Shown here: positions 40,621 to 48,020 of the stretch, in pieces | How the letters are laid out: each line of letters starts with the position of its first letter | Numbering within the stretch: position 1 is the stretch's first letter | Source of the DNA: Neoroseomonas alkaliterrae | Lineage (GTDB): Bacteria > Pseudomonadota > Alphaproteobacteria > Acetobacterales > Acetobacteraceae | Assembly (NCBI RefSeq): GCF_014199195.1 | Contig: NZ_JACIJE010000009.1 | Span: forward strand, 140,915 to 204,914 | Direction: 5' to 3' | DNA: 64,000 nucleotides | The notes under the pieces: generated by a model | The model's database searches: none | Told to the model about the DNA's origin: nothing | The model's input: the letters and a program-made list of their open reading frames with translations, nothing else | Translations under genes and position numbers: made by a program

Positions 40621-42156
40621 CTATGTCGCCTGCTGCGCCGCGCCCTGCGGCTTCTTCGGCTTCACGGTGGACCAGATGGCGAGCAGCACCAGCACCAGCG
40701 TGATGGCGCAGAACACCGCGGAGATCGGCCGCTCGATGAACACCATCGGGTCGCCGCGGCTCAGCAGCATCGCGCGGCGCAGATGCTCCTCCATCAATGG
40801 TCCGAGCACGAAGCCGAGCAGCAATGGCGCGGGCTCGAAGCGCAGCACCATCAGCAGGTAGCCGATGACGCCGAGGATGCCGACGACATAGACGTCGAAG
40901 GCGCTGTTGTTGATGCTGAACACGCCGATCGCGATGAACATCAGGATGGCGGGATAGAGGATCGTGTAGGGGATCCGCAGCATCGCCACCCACAGCCCGA
41001 TCAGCGGCAGGTTCAGGATCAGCAGCATCACGTTGCCGATCCAGAAGGAGGCGGCGAGGCCCCAGAAGAGCTGCGGATGCTCCGTGACCAGGCGCGGGCC
41101 GGGCTGGATGCCCTGGATGATCAGCGCGCCGAGCATCAGCGCCATGACCACGTCGCCCGGGATGCCGAGGGTCAGCGTCGGGATGAAGGCGGTCTGCGAG
41201 GCGGCGTTGTTCGCCGATTCCGGCGCGGTGACGCCCTCGATCGCGCCCTGGCCGTAGCGCTCGGGGGTCTTCGAGATCTTCTTCTCGAAGGCGTAGGACA
41301 TGAAGGAGGCGATGGTCGAGCCGGTGCCGGGCAGCGTGCCGAAGAAGCAGCCCCAGGCCGAGCCGCGGAGCATCGGGCCGGGGACGCGCTTCCAGTCCTC
41401 CTTCGAAGGGTTCATCGCCGTCCAGAACTCGCCCTTCCAGGGCAGGACCGAGCTGCTGTACTGCGCCTTGCCGCCGGAGACGCGACCGATCGAGGCGATC
41501 ACCTCGGCCACGCCGAACAGGCCCATGGCGAGCACCACGAGGCCGATGCCGTCCGAGAGTTGCGGGATGCCGAAGGTGAAGCGCTGCTGGCCGGTCTGCA
41601 CGTCGGTGCCGACGAGGCCGAGCGCGAGGCCGCAGGCCACCATCGCGATGCCCTTGACCGGCGCGCCGCTCGAGAGCGTGGAGGCCGCGACGAGGCCGAG
41701 CAGCATCATCGCGAAATAGTCCGCCGGGCCGAACATCAGGCCGATCTCGGCAAGCGTCGGGGCGAAGCCGGTGAAGACCAGGATGCCGATGGTCGAGCCG
41801 ACGAAGGAGGCGATCGTCGTGATCATCAGCGCGACGCCGCCCTGCCCCCTCTTCGACATCGGATAGCCGTCGAGGCAGGCGACCGCCGCCGATGGCGTGC
41901 CGGGCAGGTTCAGCAGGATCGAGGCGGTCGAGCCGCCGTAGTTCGCCCCGTAATAGATGCCCGCCAGCATGATGATGGCGCTGGTCGAGGGCAGGTGGAA
42001 GGTGATCGGCAGGAGCATCGAGATGGTGGCGAGCGAGCCGATGCCCGGCAGCACGCCGATGAAGGTGCCGAGGAAGACGCCGACGAAGCACCAGAAGAGG
42101 TTCTGCAGCGACAGCGCGACGCCGAAGCCCATCGCCAGGTTGGAGAGGAGTTCCAT
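40621..42156 (-). CDS. tctA: tripartite tricarboxylate transporter permease TctA
   Basis: TctA is the large membrane subunit of the TTT family, importing carboxylates captured by a periplasmic TctC protein. ATG 42156 overlaps the tctB stop by one base and gives 511 residues with about a dozen hydrophobic segments. Family signatures are GVLPGIGSLATISMLLPITF, ANYGGSTASILLNLPGTPSA, GFFGTLPGTGSTIASFMSYA-like (here CFFGTLPGTGSTIASFMSYA) and PTLTLGIPGDVVMALMLGAL. The longer frame reaching 42642 covers tctB and is not real. No tctC is adjacent; orphan binding proteins are usual for this family. Confidence 0.95.
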   Translation of the reverse strand: MELLSNLAMGFGVALSLQNLFWCFVGVFLGTFIGVLPGIGSLATISMLLPITFHLPSTSAIIMLAGIYYGANYGGSTASILLNLPGTPSAAVACLDGYPMSKRGQGGVALMITTIASFVGSTIGILVFTGFAPTLAEIGLMFGPADYFAMMLLGLVAASTLSSGAPVKGIAMVACGLALGLVGTDVQTGQQRFTFGIPQLSDGIGLVVLAMGLFGVAEVIASIGRVSGGKAQYSSSVLPWKGEFWTAMNPSKEDWKRVPGPMLRGSAWGCFFGTLPGTGSTIASFMSYAFEKKISKTPERYGQGAIEGVTAPESANNAASQTAFIPTLTLGIPGDVVMALMLGALIIQGIQPGPRLVTEHPQLFWGLAASFWIGNVMLLILNLPLIGLWVAMLRIPYTILYPAILMFIAIGVFSINNSAFDVYVVGILGVIGYLLMVLRFEPAPLLLGFVLGPLMEEHLRRAMLLSRGDPMVFIERPISAVFCAITLVLVLLAIWSTVKPKKPQGAAQQAT

Positions 42157-42605
42157 CAGAAGCTCCACCGGAACGGGACGAAGGGAATGCCGAGGCCCCA
42201 GGAGAACACCACGACCGCGATCGCCGACAGGCAGGCCGCCAGCGCTAGGGTGCGCGGAACCTTGTAGGGGCTCTCGGACAGCGTCGCGATCAGCACCAGG
42301 GCGAAGACGGCGGGCACGAGGCCAAGCACCTCCACCACCGCCGCGAAGCCGAAGCAGCCGGCGAGGATGGCGATCATCGGCCGCAGCGAGAGGCGCGGCC
42401 ATTCGCCCCGCTTGGCGAAGCCGAGCAGCACGACCGTCACGCCAAGGCCGGCGATGATGAAGCCGACCCAGGTCGGGAAATAGCCCGGGCCCATGCGGCG
42501 GGCGGTGCCGTAGCTGTATTCGGCCAGCGCGAAGGAGGCGTACCAGAGGCCGAGCGCGATCAGTATTCCGCCGGCTACCAGTTCTATCGGATCGATACGC
42601 CGCAT
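42156..42605 (-). CDS. tctB: tripartite tricarboxylate transporter small permease TctB
   Basis: TctB is the small four-helix membrane subunit of the TTT transporter. ATG 42605 is preceded by GGGAGG and gives 149 residues starting MRRIDPIELVAGGILIALGL. GTARRMGPGYFPTWVGFIIA is the family signature near the first loop. Helices follow at about 60-80, 85-105 and 120-145. It is 5' of tctA with a TGATG overlap, the usual order minus tctC. The frame reaching 42677 lacks a ribosome site. Confidence 0.9.
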   Translation of the reverse strand: MRRIDPIELVAGGILIALGLWYASFALAEYSYGTARRMGPGYFPTWVGFIIAGLGVTVVLLGFAKRGEWPRLSLRPMIAILAGCFGFAAVVEVLGLVPAVFALVLIATLSESPYKVPRTLALAACLSAIAVVVFSWGLGIPFVPFRWSF

Positions 42606-42900
42606 GCCTTGGCATCCTCCCAGCAAGAAATATCCCTGGCATCCCGCGGCAGGGCGCCGCCGGATGTCGGGCTTCATCAGGAACTTTTCGGCAGAGTGCT
42701 CTCAGGCACCCTTATCCCGGACTCGTGAAACTATGCGGCAGGGCCGAGACCTCTGTCCAGCCATCGCGGCATGCCGTTGCATCCAGACGTGCCGTGATTG
42801 TGATGCATTTTCATCGGAGGGCTTGCTTGCCGCGGCGCGCTCGCTGCCGCGACCTGCCGCGCTTCGCGGTCAAGGCAGTCGCGATGGCGCGCAGGGCCGG
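42606..42900. other. intergenic region between the GGDEF-EAL gene and tctB
   Basis: About 295 bases without a convincing gene. It must hold the end of the GGDEF-EAL transcript and the tctBA promoter, both on the minus strand. A structured element is visible at 42849-42882: GCGACCTGCC pairs with GGCAGTCGC with one bulge, enclosing CCGCGCTTCGCGG, which can form its own hairpin. I found no clear promoter. Confidence 0.4.
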
Positions 42901-44586
42901 TCAGGCCGGTCGCGGGCTGCTCGCGGACGCGGGGCGCAGGGCGCCGATCACGCCCGGAACCATCGCGAGCGGCACCGGCCGGCCGAAGAGATAGCCCTGC
43001 GCGGCGTCGCAGCCTTCCGCGCAGAGGCCATCGAGCTGTTCCTCCGTCTCGACGCCCTCGGCGGTGACCGCCATGCCGAGGCTGCGCCCCAGCCCCGCCA
43101 CCGCCCGCACGATCGCCGCCGCATCGCCGCCGCGCGGCAGATCCTTGACGAAGGAGCGGTCGATCTTGAGCCGGTCGAAGGGAAAGACGCGGAGCTGCGT
43201 GAGCGAGGAATGGCCGGTGCCGAAATCGTCCATGGCGATGCCGACGCCGAGCGCCCGCAGCGCGCGGAGCTGGTCGAGCGCGGCCTCGGCCGTGGCCAGC
43301 AGCACCGTCTCGGTCACTTCGAGTTCCAGCCGCTCGGGGGCAAGGCCGCTGTCGCTCAGCGCCGCCTCCACCTCGGCGACGAGCGCGCCGTCCTCGAACT
43401 GCGCCGGGGCGAGGTTGACCGCGACGCGCAGCGGCTCGGGCCAGGTGGCGGCGGCGCGGCAGGCCTCCCGCAGCACCCAGGTGCCGATCCGCCGCATCAG
43501 GCCGAGGCGTTCGGCCAGCGGCAGGAACTGCGCGGGCGCGAGCAGGCCGCGCTCGGGGTGGCGCCAGCGGATCAGGGCCTCGAAGCCGGTCAGGCGGCCG
43601 TCGGGCAGCGCCACCTGGGGCTGGAAGTGCAGCTCGAACTGGTTCTCGGCCACGGCGCGGCGCAGCGCGGTCTCGAGCGCGCGGACCTCCTGCCAGCGGC
43701 GGTCCATCTCGGGGCCGAAGCGGCGCCAGCCTCCCTCCCCTTCGGCCGGGGCCTCGTTGCGCGCCATCGCCGCGCGGCGGAGCAACTGCCCGGCAGCCTC
43801 GCCATCGGCCGGGGCGATGGCGAGGCCGATGCGCGGCGTCACGACCAGCGTCTCGCCCGCGATCAGGTAGGGCCGGCCGAGCAGCGCCACCAGCCGCCCG
43901 GCAAGCGCGGCGGCCTGCTCGGGGGCGGAAACCTCGGTCTGCAGGACGGCGAATTCCTCGCCCGCGAGGCGCGCGACGAGGTCGCTGTCGCGCACCGCGG
44001 CCTGCAGCCGCCGGCCGGCGGCGCGCAGCACGTCCTCCCCGGTCGCGTGGCCGAACAACTGGTTGACGGCGCGCAGCCCCTCGAGTTCGCAGAGCAGGAC
44101 CGCGCAGCCCATCCGCCGCCGCGCGGGCCGGCCCAGGGCGGCGGAGAGCCGCGCCTCGAACATCACGCGGTCCGCGAGGCCGGTCAGCGGGTCGGTCCCG
44201 CCCTGGCCGAAGGCGGCGCGGGGGAAGATGCCGATGGCCCAGGAACCACCCGGCGCGCGCCGCAGGGTGAAGGCGAGGCCGGGCGCGCCGGGCAGTTCGA
44301 GCAGGTCGGCCTCGTCCCCGCCCTCGGGCAGCGTCGCAGCGAGGGCCGCGGCCATCAGCGCCGCCACCGCCTCGTGGTCGAGCCGCGGACTGGCCTCGAG
44401 AAGTTCGCCGAGCGTGCGCGCCTCGCGCCCCGCGCGCGGCAGGCCGAGCAGGGCAGCGGCGCGGCCGCTCACCACGCCGAGATGCAGGTCGGCATCGAAA
44501 CTGATCAGGCCTTCGGCGGGCGGGCCGGCGCCCTCCGCCCCATGAGCGGAGAGACTGCCGGCCTCGGCATCCGCCAACCCGTTCAT
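42901..44586 (-). CDS. GGDEF-EAL protein (degenerate GGDEF, intact EAL)
   Basis: A 561-residue protein of the c-di-GMP network. ATG 44586 is chosen because AAGGA lies 7 bases upstream; longer frames run into non-coding sequence. An N-terminal PAS-like region (ISFDADLHLGVVSGRAAALL) precedes a GGDEF domain beginning DPLTGLADRVMFEARL, whose signature reads AGEEF rather than GG(D/E)EF. The EAL domain is complete: FEALIRWRHPERG, NLAPAQFE, LEVTETVLL, DDFGTGHSSL, LKIDRSFVKDL and EGVETEEQLDGL. It is most likely a phosphodiesterase. No membrane helices are evident. Confidence 0.9.
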   Translation of the reverse strand: MNGLADAEAGSLSAHGAEGAGPPAEGLISFDADLHLGVVSGRAAALLGLPRAGREARTLGELLEASPRLDHEAVAALMAAALAATLPEGGDEADLLELPGAPGLAFTLRRAPGGSWAIGIFPRAAFGQGGTDPLTGLADRVMFEARLSAALGRPARRRMGCAVLLCELEGLRAVNQLFGHATGEDVLRAAGRRLQAAVRDSDLVARLAGEEFAVLQTEVSAPEQAAALAGRLVALLGRPYLIAGETLVVTPRIGLAIAPADGEAAGQLLRRAAMARNEAPAEGEGGWRRFGPEMDRRWQEVRALETALRRAVAENQFELHFQPQVALPDGRLTGFEALIRWRHPERGLLAPAQFLPLAERLGLMRRIGTWVLREACRAAATWPEPLRVAVNLAPAQFEDGALVAEVEAALSDSGLAPERLELEVTETVLLATAEAALDQLRALRALGVGIAMDDFGTGHSSLTQLRVFPFDRLKIDRSFVKDLPRGGDAAAIVRAVAGLGRSLGMAVTAEGVETEEQLDGLCAEGCDAAQGYLFGRPVPLAMVPGVIGALRPASASSPRPA

Positions 44587-44891
44587 CGCGACGTCCTTCC
44601 GCTCCCAACGGCCCTCCGGCGGCGCGCCGCCCTGAACGGTCTCCTCACCGGAAGGCATCGGATAGGACGGAAGAGGTAAAGGAAGCGTGCAGCAGGGCGC
44701 GGCCCACGTCGCAGCGGGCATCGCGCATTGCTTCGCATTCCGCAAATGGCTCAGCCCAAAAAGAAGGGCCATCCGGATGGATGGCCCCAAGGCAAGGTTG
44801 AGGAAGGCTAAGCTGCCAGGCTCGGGAGGATCCCGCTCCCAGACACTGTAGTCCAAGCACAGCGCGTGCCAGCCGGAGGCGCCCGCGAGCC
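44587..44891. other. intergenic region downstream of the RTX-Hint gene
   Basis: About 305 bases without a supported gene. The part at 44757-44891 is the 3' trailer of the minus-strand RTX-Hint gene and ends in a strong intrinsic terminator. An inverted repeat GGGAGGATCCCGCTCCC (about 44824-44840) also lies in this trailer. An open minus-strand frame crosses the terminator and shows no family. The part near 44587-44700 holds the ribosome site and presumably the promoter of the GGDEF-EAL gene. Confidence 0.5.
44757..44788 (-). terminator. strong intrinsic terminator of the RTX-Hint transcript
   Basis: Forward GGGCCATCC (44766-44774) pairs perfectly with GGATGGCCC (44779-44787) around GGAT. Read on the minus strand the hairpin is followed by TTCTTTTT (44765-44758). 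This is a textbook intrinsic terminator about 105 bases after the stop of the RTX-Hint gene. Confidence 0.85.
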
Positions 44892-45995
44892 TCAGCCGCG
44901 CGCGGCCCCGATCCCCGCCTGCCGCCGCGACGCCACCAGCCGCCGCAGCCGCACCGTCTCAGCCCCCTCGGCGGCCATCGGCGCGCAGGCCCGGCCGGCG
45001 GGCTCCGCGGCGAAGTCCGGGTGCAGCGCCACCAGGGCGCCGCCATTGTCGAACTGCGCGCGGTTGCCGCAGTCGAGCCAGGATTCCGCGGGCGCGCCCT
45101 CGGCAAGGATCACGTCATGCGCGTCGAGCTCGACATGGTGATAGACCACGCGCCGCGTGCCCGCGGGCTGCAGGATCGCCTCCCCGTCCACCAGCCGCCC
45201 GGCTGGGACCAGCCGCCCGTCGAGATAGAGCGCATGGTCGGGCGAGACACGCAGCACGCGTTGCGGCACGCCGGGGCCGAGCGCGCCGGGCAGGATCACC
45301 ACCGGCAGCACGCTCCGCGGCCGCGGATGGCGCGCGCAATCCACCGCCCGCCGCCCCACCCAGCGCACCGGGCGCAGCCAGGCGCCGTTCAGGCCGAGCG
45401 TGACCACCAGATCGCCCGCGCGCAGCGCCTCGACCGGCACCTCCCCCCGCGCGGTCATGATGCGCGTGCCGGCGGCGAAACAGGGCGTCTGCACCACCTC
45501 CCCGGAGACGCCGTAGGAGACCCACTCGACGTCGTTGCCCACGAAGACCGTGCCGTCCTCGCCGTCCGAGGGGTCTGTATCCGTCACCAGCCAGCCGCCC
45601 GCGACCGGCTGCCAGCGATAGCCCGAGGCGTCACCGCCGAGCTCGATGGTGTCGTCGCCCTCGCCGCCGATCACCGAATCCCGGCCCGGCCCCGGGATCA
45701 GCAGGTCGTCGCCGGGGCCGCCAAGCAGCGTGTCGTCGCCGAGCGAGCCCAGCAGGACATCGTTGCCCTCGCCGCCGAGCAGGAGGTCGTCGCCCTCCGA
45801 TCCGGCCAGCACGTCGTCCCCGCCGCGGCCGTCCAGTGTGTCGTTGCCCTCCCCGCCCGCGATGACGGGCGTCGGGAGGCCTGATTCGTCGAGTTCGAAA
45901 TCGGCACCGTCGCTGCCCGCGTAGCTGTCGTCGCCCGAGGTCGGGGCATTCGGGCTGCGCGGGGTGCCGTCAGGCGCGTACCAGGTGCCGGACAT
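44892..45995 (-). CDS. RTX-repeat and Hint-domain protein
   Basis: A 367-residue, probably secreted protein. ATG 45995 is preceded by GGAG at 6 bases spacing. Residues 47-118 are glycine/aspartate RTX nonapeptides (GGEGNDTLDGRGGDDVLAGS and onward) that bind calcium and usually mark type I secretion. A Hint (hedgehog/intein) domain of the Hint_2 type follows from Cys172 (PCFAAGTRIMTARGEVPVEA) through SPDHALYLDGRLVPAGRL to VYHHVELDAHDVILAEGAPA. The catalytic cysteine and block-B-like His are present, so self-cleavage is possible. No type I secretion genes are nearby. Confidence 0.88.
   Translation of the reverse strand: MSGTWYAPDGTPRSPNAPTSGDDSYAGSDGADFELDESGLPTPVIAGGEGNDTLDGRGGDDVLAGSEGDDLLLGGEGNDVLLGSLGDDTLLGGPGDDLLIPGPGRDSVIGGEGDDTIELGGDASGYRWQPVAGGWLVTDTDPSDGEDGTVFVGNDVEWVSYGVSGEVVQTPCFAAGTRIMTARGEVPVEALRAGDLVVTLGLNGAWLRPVRWVGRRAVDCARHPRPRSVLPVVILPGALGPGVPQRVLRVSPDHALYLDGRLVPAGRLVDGEAILQPAGTRRVVYHHVELDAHDVILAEGAPAESWLDCGNRAQFDNGGALVALHPDFAAEPAGRACAPMAAEGAETVRLRRLVASRRQAGIGAARG
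45642..45857 (-). repeat. RTX (hemolysin-type calcium-binding) repeats
   Basis: About eight tandem GGxGxDxLx-type nonapeptides encoded within the RTX-Hint gene (residues about 47-118), with the pattern drifting at the end (IPGPGRDSVIGGEGDDTI). The DNA repeats are degenerate, as expected for an old protein-level repeat. Confidence 0.85.
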
Positions 45996-46013
45996 CGCTC
46001 GCTCCATGATCCT

Positions 46014-46031
46014 GGCGGGAAAACACCCGCC
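46014..46031 (-). promoter_or_regulatory. leader hairpin ahead of the RTX-Hint gene
   Basis: GGCGGG (46014-46019) and CCCGCC (46026-46031) form a 6-base-pair stem with a 6-base loop in the presumed 5' leader, ending about 18 bases before the start codon. It may stabilise the leader or influence translation. Confidence 0.35.
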
Positions 46032-46050
46032 ACACATCAACCATGGAGCG

Positions 46051-46079
46051 ATTTTCAGACATCAATCTTGGGTTGACAA
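46051..46079 (-). promoter_or_regulatory. candidate promoter of the RTX-Hint gene
   Basis: On the minus strand TTGTCA (46079-46074; five of six to the -35 consensus) and GAAAAT (46056-46051; four of six to -10) are 17 bases apart, predicting a start near 46044 and a leader of about 50 bases. The -35 element overlaps a palindrome, GGGTT-GAC-AACCC (46070-46082), which could be an operator. Confidence 0.5.
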
Positions 46080-46107
46080 CCCCGTGATGACAGCGCGCAT
46101 CCAGCGA

Positions 46108-47280
46108 TCAGCGCGCGCGTTCGAGCACCGAGACGTAGTTCGCCACCGCCGCCCCGCCCATGTTGAACACGCCGCCCAGATCGGCCTTCGGCAGTTGCAT
46201 CGCCCCGGCCGTGCCGGTCAGCTGCATCGCCGCGAGGACATGCATCGAGACGCCGGTCGCCCCGATCGGGTGCCCCTTGGCCTTGAGCCCGCCCGAGCGG
46301 TTCACGGGCAGCCGCCCCTCCGCCGCGGTCCAGCCCTCGAGCGCGGCCCGCCCGCCCTGGCCTTCCGGCGCCAGGCCCATCGCCTCGTATTCGATGAGCT
46401 CGGCGATGGTGAAGCAGTCATGCGTCTCGACGAAGGAGAGGTCGGCGACCGTGATGCCCGCCGCGGCATAGGCGCGCGACCACGCCTCCCGCGCGCCCTC
46501 GAAGCGCACGATGTCGCGCGCGGCGATGGGCAGGAAGTCGTTGACCTGCACCGCGGCGCGGAAGCGCACGGCCTTGTTCATCGCCCGCGCCGTCTCGGCA
46601 TCGGTCATGACCAGCGCCGCCGCCCCGTCGCTCACCAGCGAGCAGTCGGTGCGCTTGAGCGGGCGCGCGACATAGGGGTTCTTCTCGCTCTCGGTGCGGC
46701 AGAAGGCGAAGCCGAGATCCTTGCGCATCTGCGCCCAGGGGTTGTCCACGCCGTTGCGGTGGTTCTTGGCGGCAATGGCGGCGAGCGCGTCGGACTGGTC
46801 GCCGTGGCGCTGGAAATAGGCCTCGGCGATGCGGCCGAAGACGCCGGCGAAGCCGCCCTCGATGTCCTGCTCGGTGCGACGGTAGGAGGCGGTGAGAAGG
46901 ATGTCCCCCACCTTCGGCCCCGGTGTCGCGGTCATCTTCTCGGCGCCCACCACCAACGCGAAGCGCCCGCGGCCCGAGGCGATGAAGTCCCGCGCGCCAT
47001 GGATCGCGGCCGAGCCGGTCGCGCAGGCGTTCTCGAAGCGGGTGATCGGCTTGAAGCGCAGCTCGGGGACCGACTGCAGCACCAGCGAGGCGGGGAAGCC
47101 CTGGGGCGTGAAACCCTCCCCGAAGACGCCGACGAAGCCGGCGTCGATCTCCTCGGGCGCGATCCCGGCATCCTCGATGGCGGCGCGGGCGACGCCGGCC
47201 ATCAGCGTCTCGAGATCGGGGGCGTCCTCGCGCTTGCCGAAGGGGCTGTGCGCCCAGCCGACGATGCAGGCCTCGGTCAT
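46108..47280 (-). CDS. acetyl-CoA acetyltransferase / SCP2-type thiolase
   Basis: A 390-residue thiolase of the SCP-x/SCP2 type, predicted to form or cleave carbon-carbon bonds of acyl-CoA. ATG 47280 follows GGAGGATCAGCC. The nucleophile cysteine is in ENACATGSAAIHGARDFI, the catalytic histidines in FVETHDCFTIAELI and GGLKAKGHPIGATGVSMHVL, and the end reads NMGGAAVANYVSVLERAR. The C-terminal CxG of classical thiolases is replaced by GGAAVAN, as usual in this subfamily. It shares its strand with an acyl-CoA synthetase 5' of it, which points to fatty-acid or side-chain degradation. Confidence 0.92.
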   Translation of the reverse strand: MTEACIVGWAHSPFGKREDAPDLETLMAGVARAAIEDAGIAPEEIDAGFVGVFGEGFTPQGFPASLVLQSVPELRFKPITRFENACATGSAAIHGARDFIASGRGRFALVVGAEKMTATPGPKVGDILLTASYRRTEQDIEGGFAGVFGRIAEAYFQRHGDQSDALAAIAAKNHRNGVDNPWAQMRKDLGFAFCRTESEKNPYVARPLKRTDCSLVSDGAAALVMTDAETARAMNKAVRFRAAVQVNDFLPIAARDIVRFEGAREAWSRAYAAAGITVADLSFVETHDCFTIAELIEYEAMGLAPEGQGGRAALEGWTAAEGRLPVNRSGGLKAKGHPIGATGVSMHVLAAMQLTGTAGAMQLPKADLGGVFNMGGAAVANYVSVLERAR

Positions 47281-47335
47281 GGCTGATCCTCCGTTGATGG
47301 CCGCCGGCGGGGCACGGGCGGGCCGCCGCGCCGGC

Positions 47336-47950
47336 TCACGGCGCGCCCCGTGGCGGCAGGTCGAGTTCGAATGGCGAGAGCGGCGCGTCGTCCAGCCGCT
47401 CGCGGAAGCCGGCCGCCTCGGGCGGCGGCGGCTCCTCGGGCATCGGCGCCGCCCAGCCCATCCGTTCCGCCCGCCAGGAGAGCCGGGCCCGCAGCGCGGC
47501 GTCCGGCCCGCGGCGCGGGGCGCAATCCGGCGCGCCGGGCGCGGGCGGGATGGCCTCGACGGCGCAGCCGGCGGCCAGCACCGCATCGTGGCTGTCGAGC
47601 ACCAGTTCGACGAGGGCGAAGGGCGCGGCACCCGGCTCGGGCAGGATGCCGTGCCCGTCCACCAGCGCCCCCGTCTCGATCAGCGCGCCATCGAGCAGCA
47701 GGGCGTGCGCGGCGGGCAGCAGCAGGTCCTGCTGCGGCGTGCCGTCGTCGAGCGCGCCCGCGCGGATGCGGATGGCAGGCCCCTGCCCCCAGCCCCGCCG
47801 CACCGCCGCAAGCGTCCGGAACGGCGCTGCCGCGCCGGAGACGGCGAGGACCAGCATCCCCGGTTGCAGCGCCTCCACCGGCACGGGACCGGCGGGCGTC
47901 AGCACGGGCGTGCCGGCGATCAGGCCGCGGACGGGTTCGGGAGGGGCCAA
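47336..47950 (-). CDS. degenerate Hint-domain protein lacking the catalytic cysteine
   Basis: A 204-residue protein related to the Hint domain of the RTX-Hint gene 1.3 kb downstream. The TTG start (47950) follows AAAGGAAGACGC. Matching blocks are GLIAGTPVLTPAGPVPVEAL (against CFAAGTRIMTARGEVPVEAL), LPAAHALLLDGALIETGALV (against SPDHALYLDGRLVPAGRLV) and ALVELVLDSHDAVLAAGCAV. The autoprocessing cysteine position is Gly9, so protein splicing or self-cleavage chemistry should be dead. There is no signal peptide or RTX repeat. The tail is Pro/Glu-rich. It lies between the acyl-CoA synthetase and thiolase genes. Confidence 0.75.
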   Translation of the reverse strand: MAPPEPVRGLIAGTPVLTPAGPVPVEALQPGMLVLAVSGAAAPFRTLAAVRRGWGQGPAIRIRAGALDDGTPQQDLLLPAAHALLLDGALIETGALVDGHGILPEPGAAPFALVELVLDSHDAVLAAGCAVEAIPPAPGAPDCAPRRGPDAALRARLSWRAERMGWAAPMPEEPPPPEAAGFRERLDDAPLSPFELDLPPRGAP

Positions 47951-48020
47951 GCGTCTTCCTTTCGAACGCGCCGAGACTCCGCCAGGGCCGGGCGGCGGTC
48001 AATGCGGCCGGGGCATCGCT

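Noticed and set aside
44642..44856. A minus-strand frame beginning LDYSVWERDPPEPGSLAFLN that I considered as a small or leader peptide gene.
   Set aside because: It runs through the intrinsic terminator of the RTX-Hint gene, starts with TTG without a ribosome site, and matches no family.
44757..44891. Possible 6S RNA or other structured RNA in the RTX-Hint trailer.
   Set aside because: Apart from the terminator and one short inverted repeat, it lacks the long interrupted stem and open bubble of 6S RNA; a simple 3' trailer explains it.
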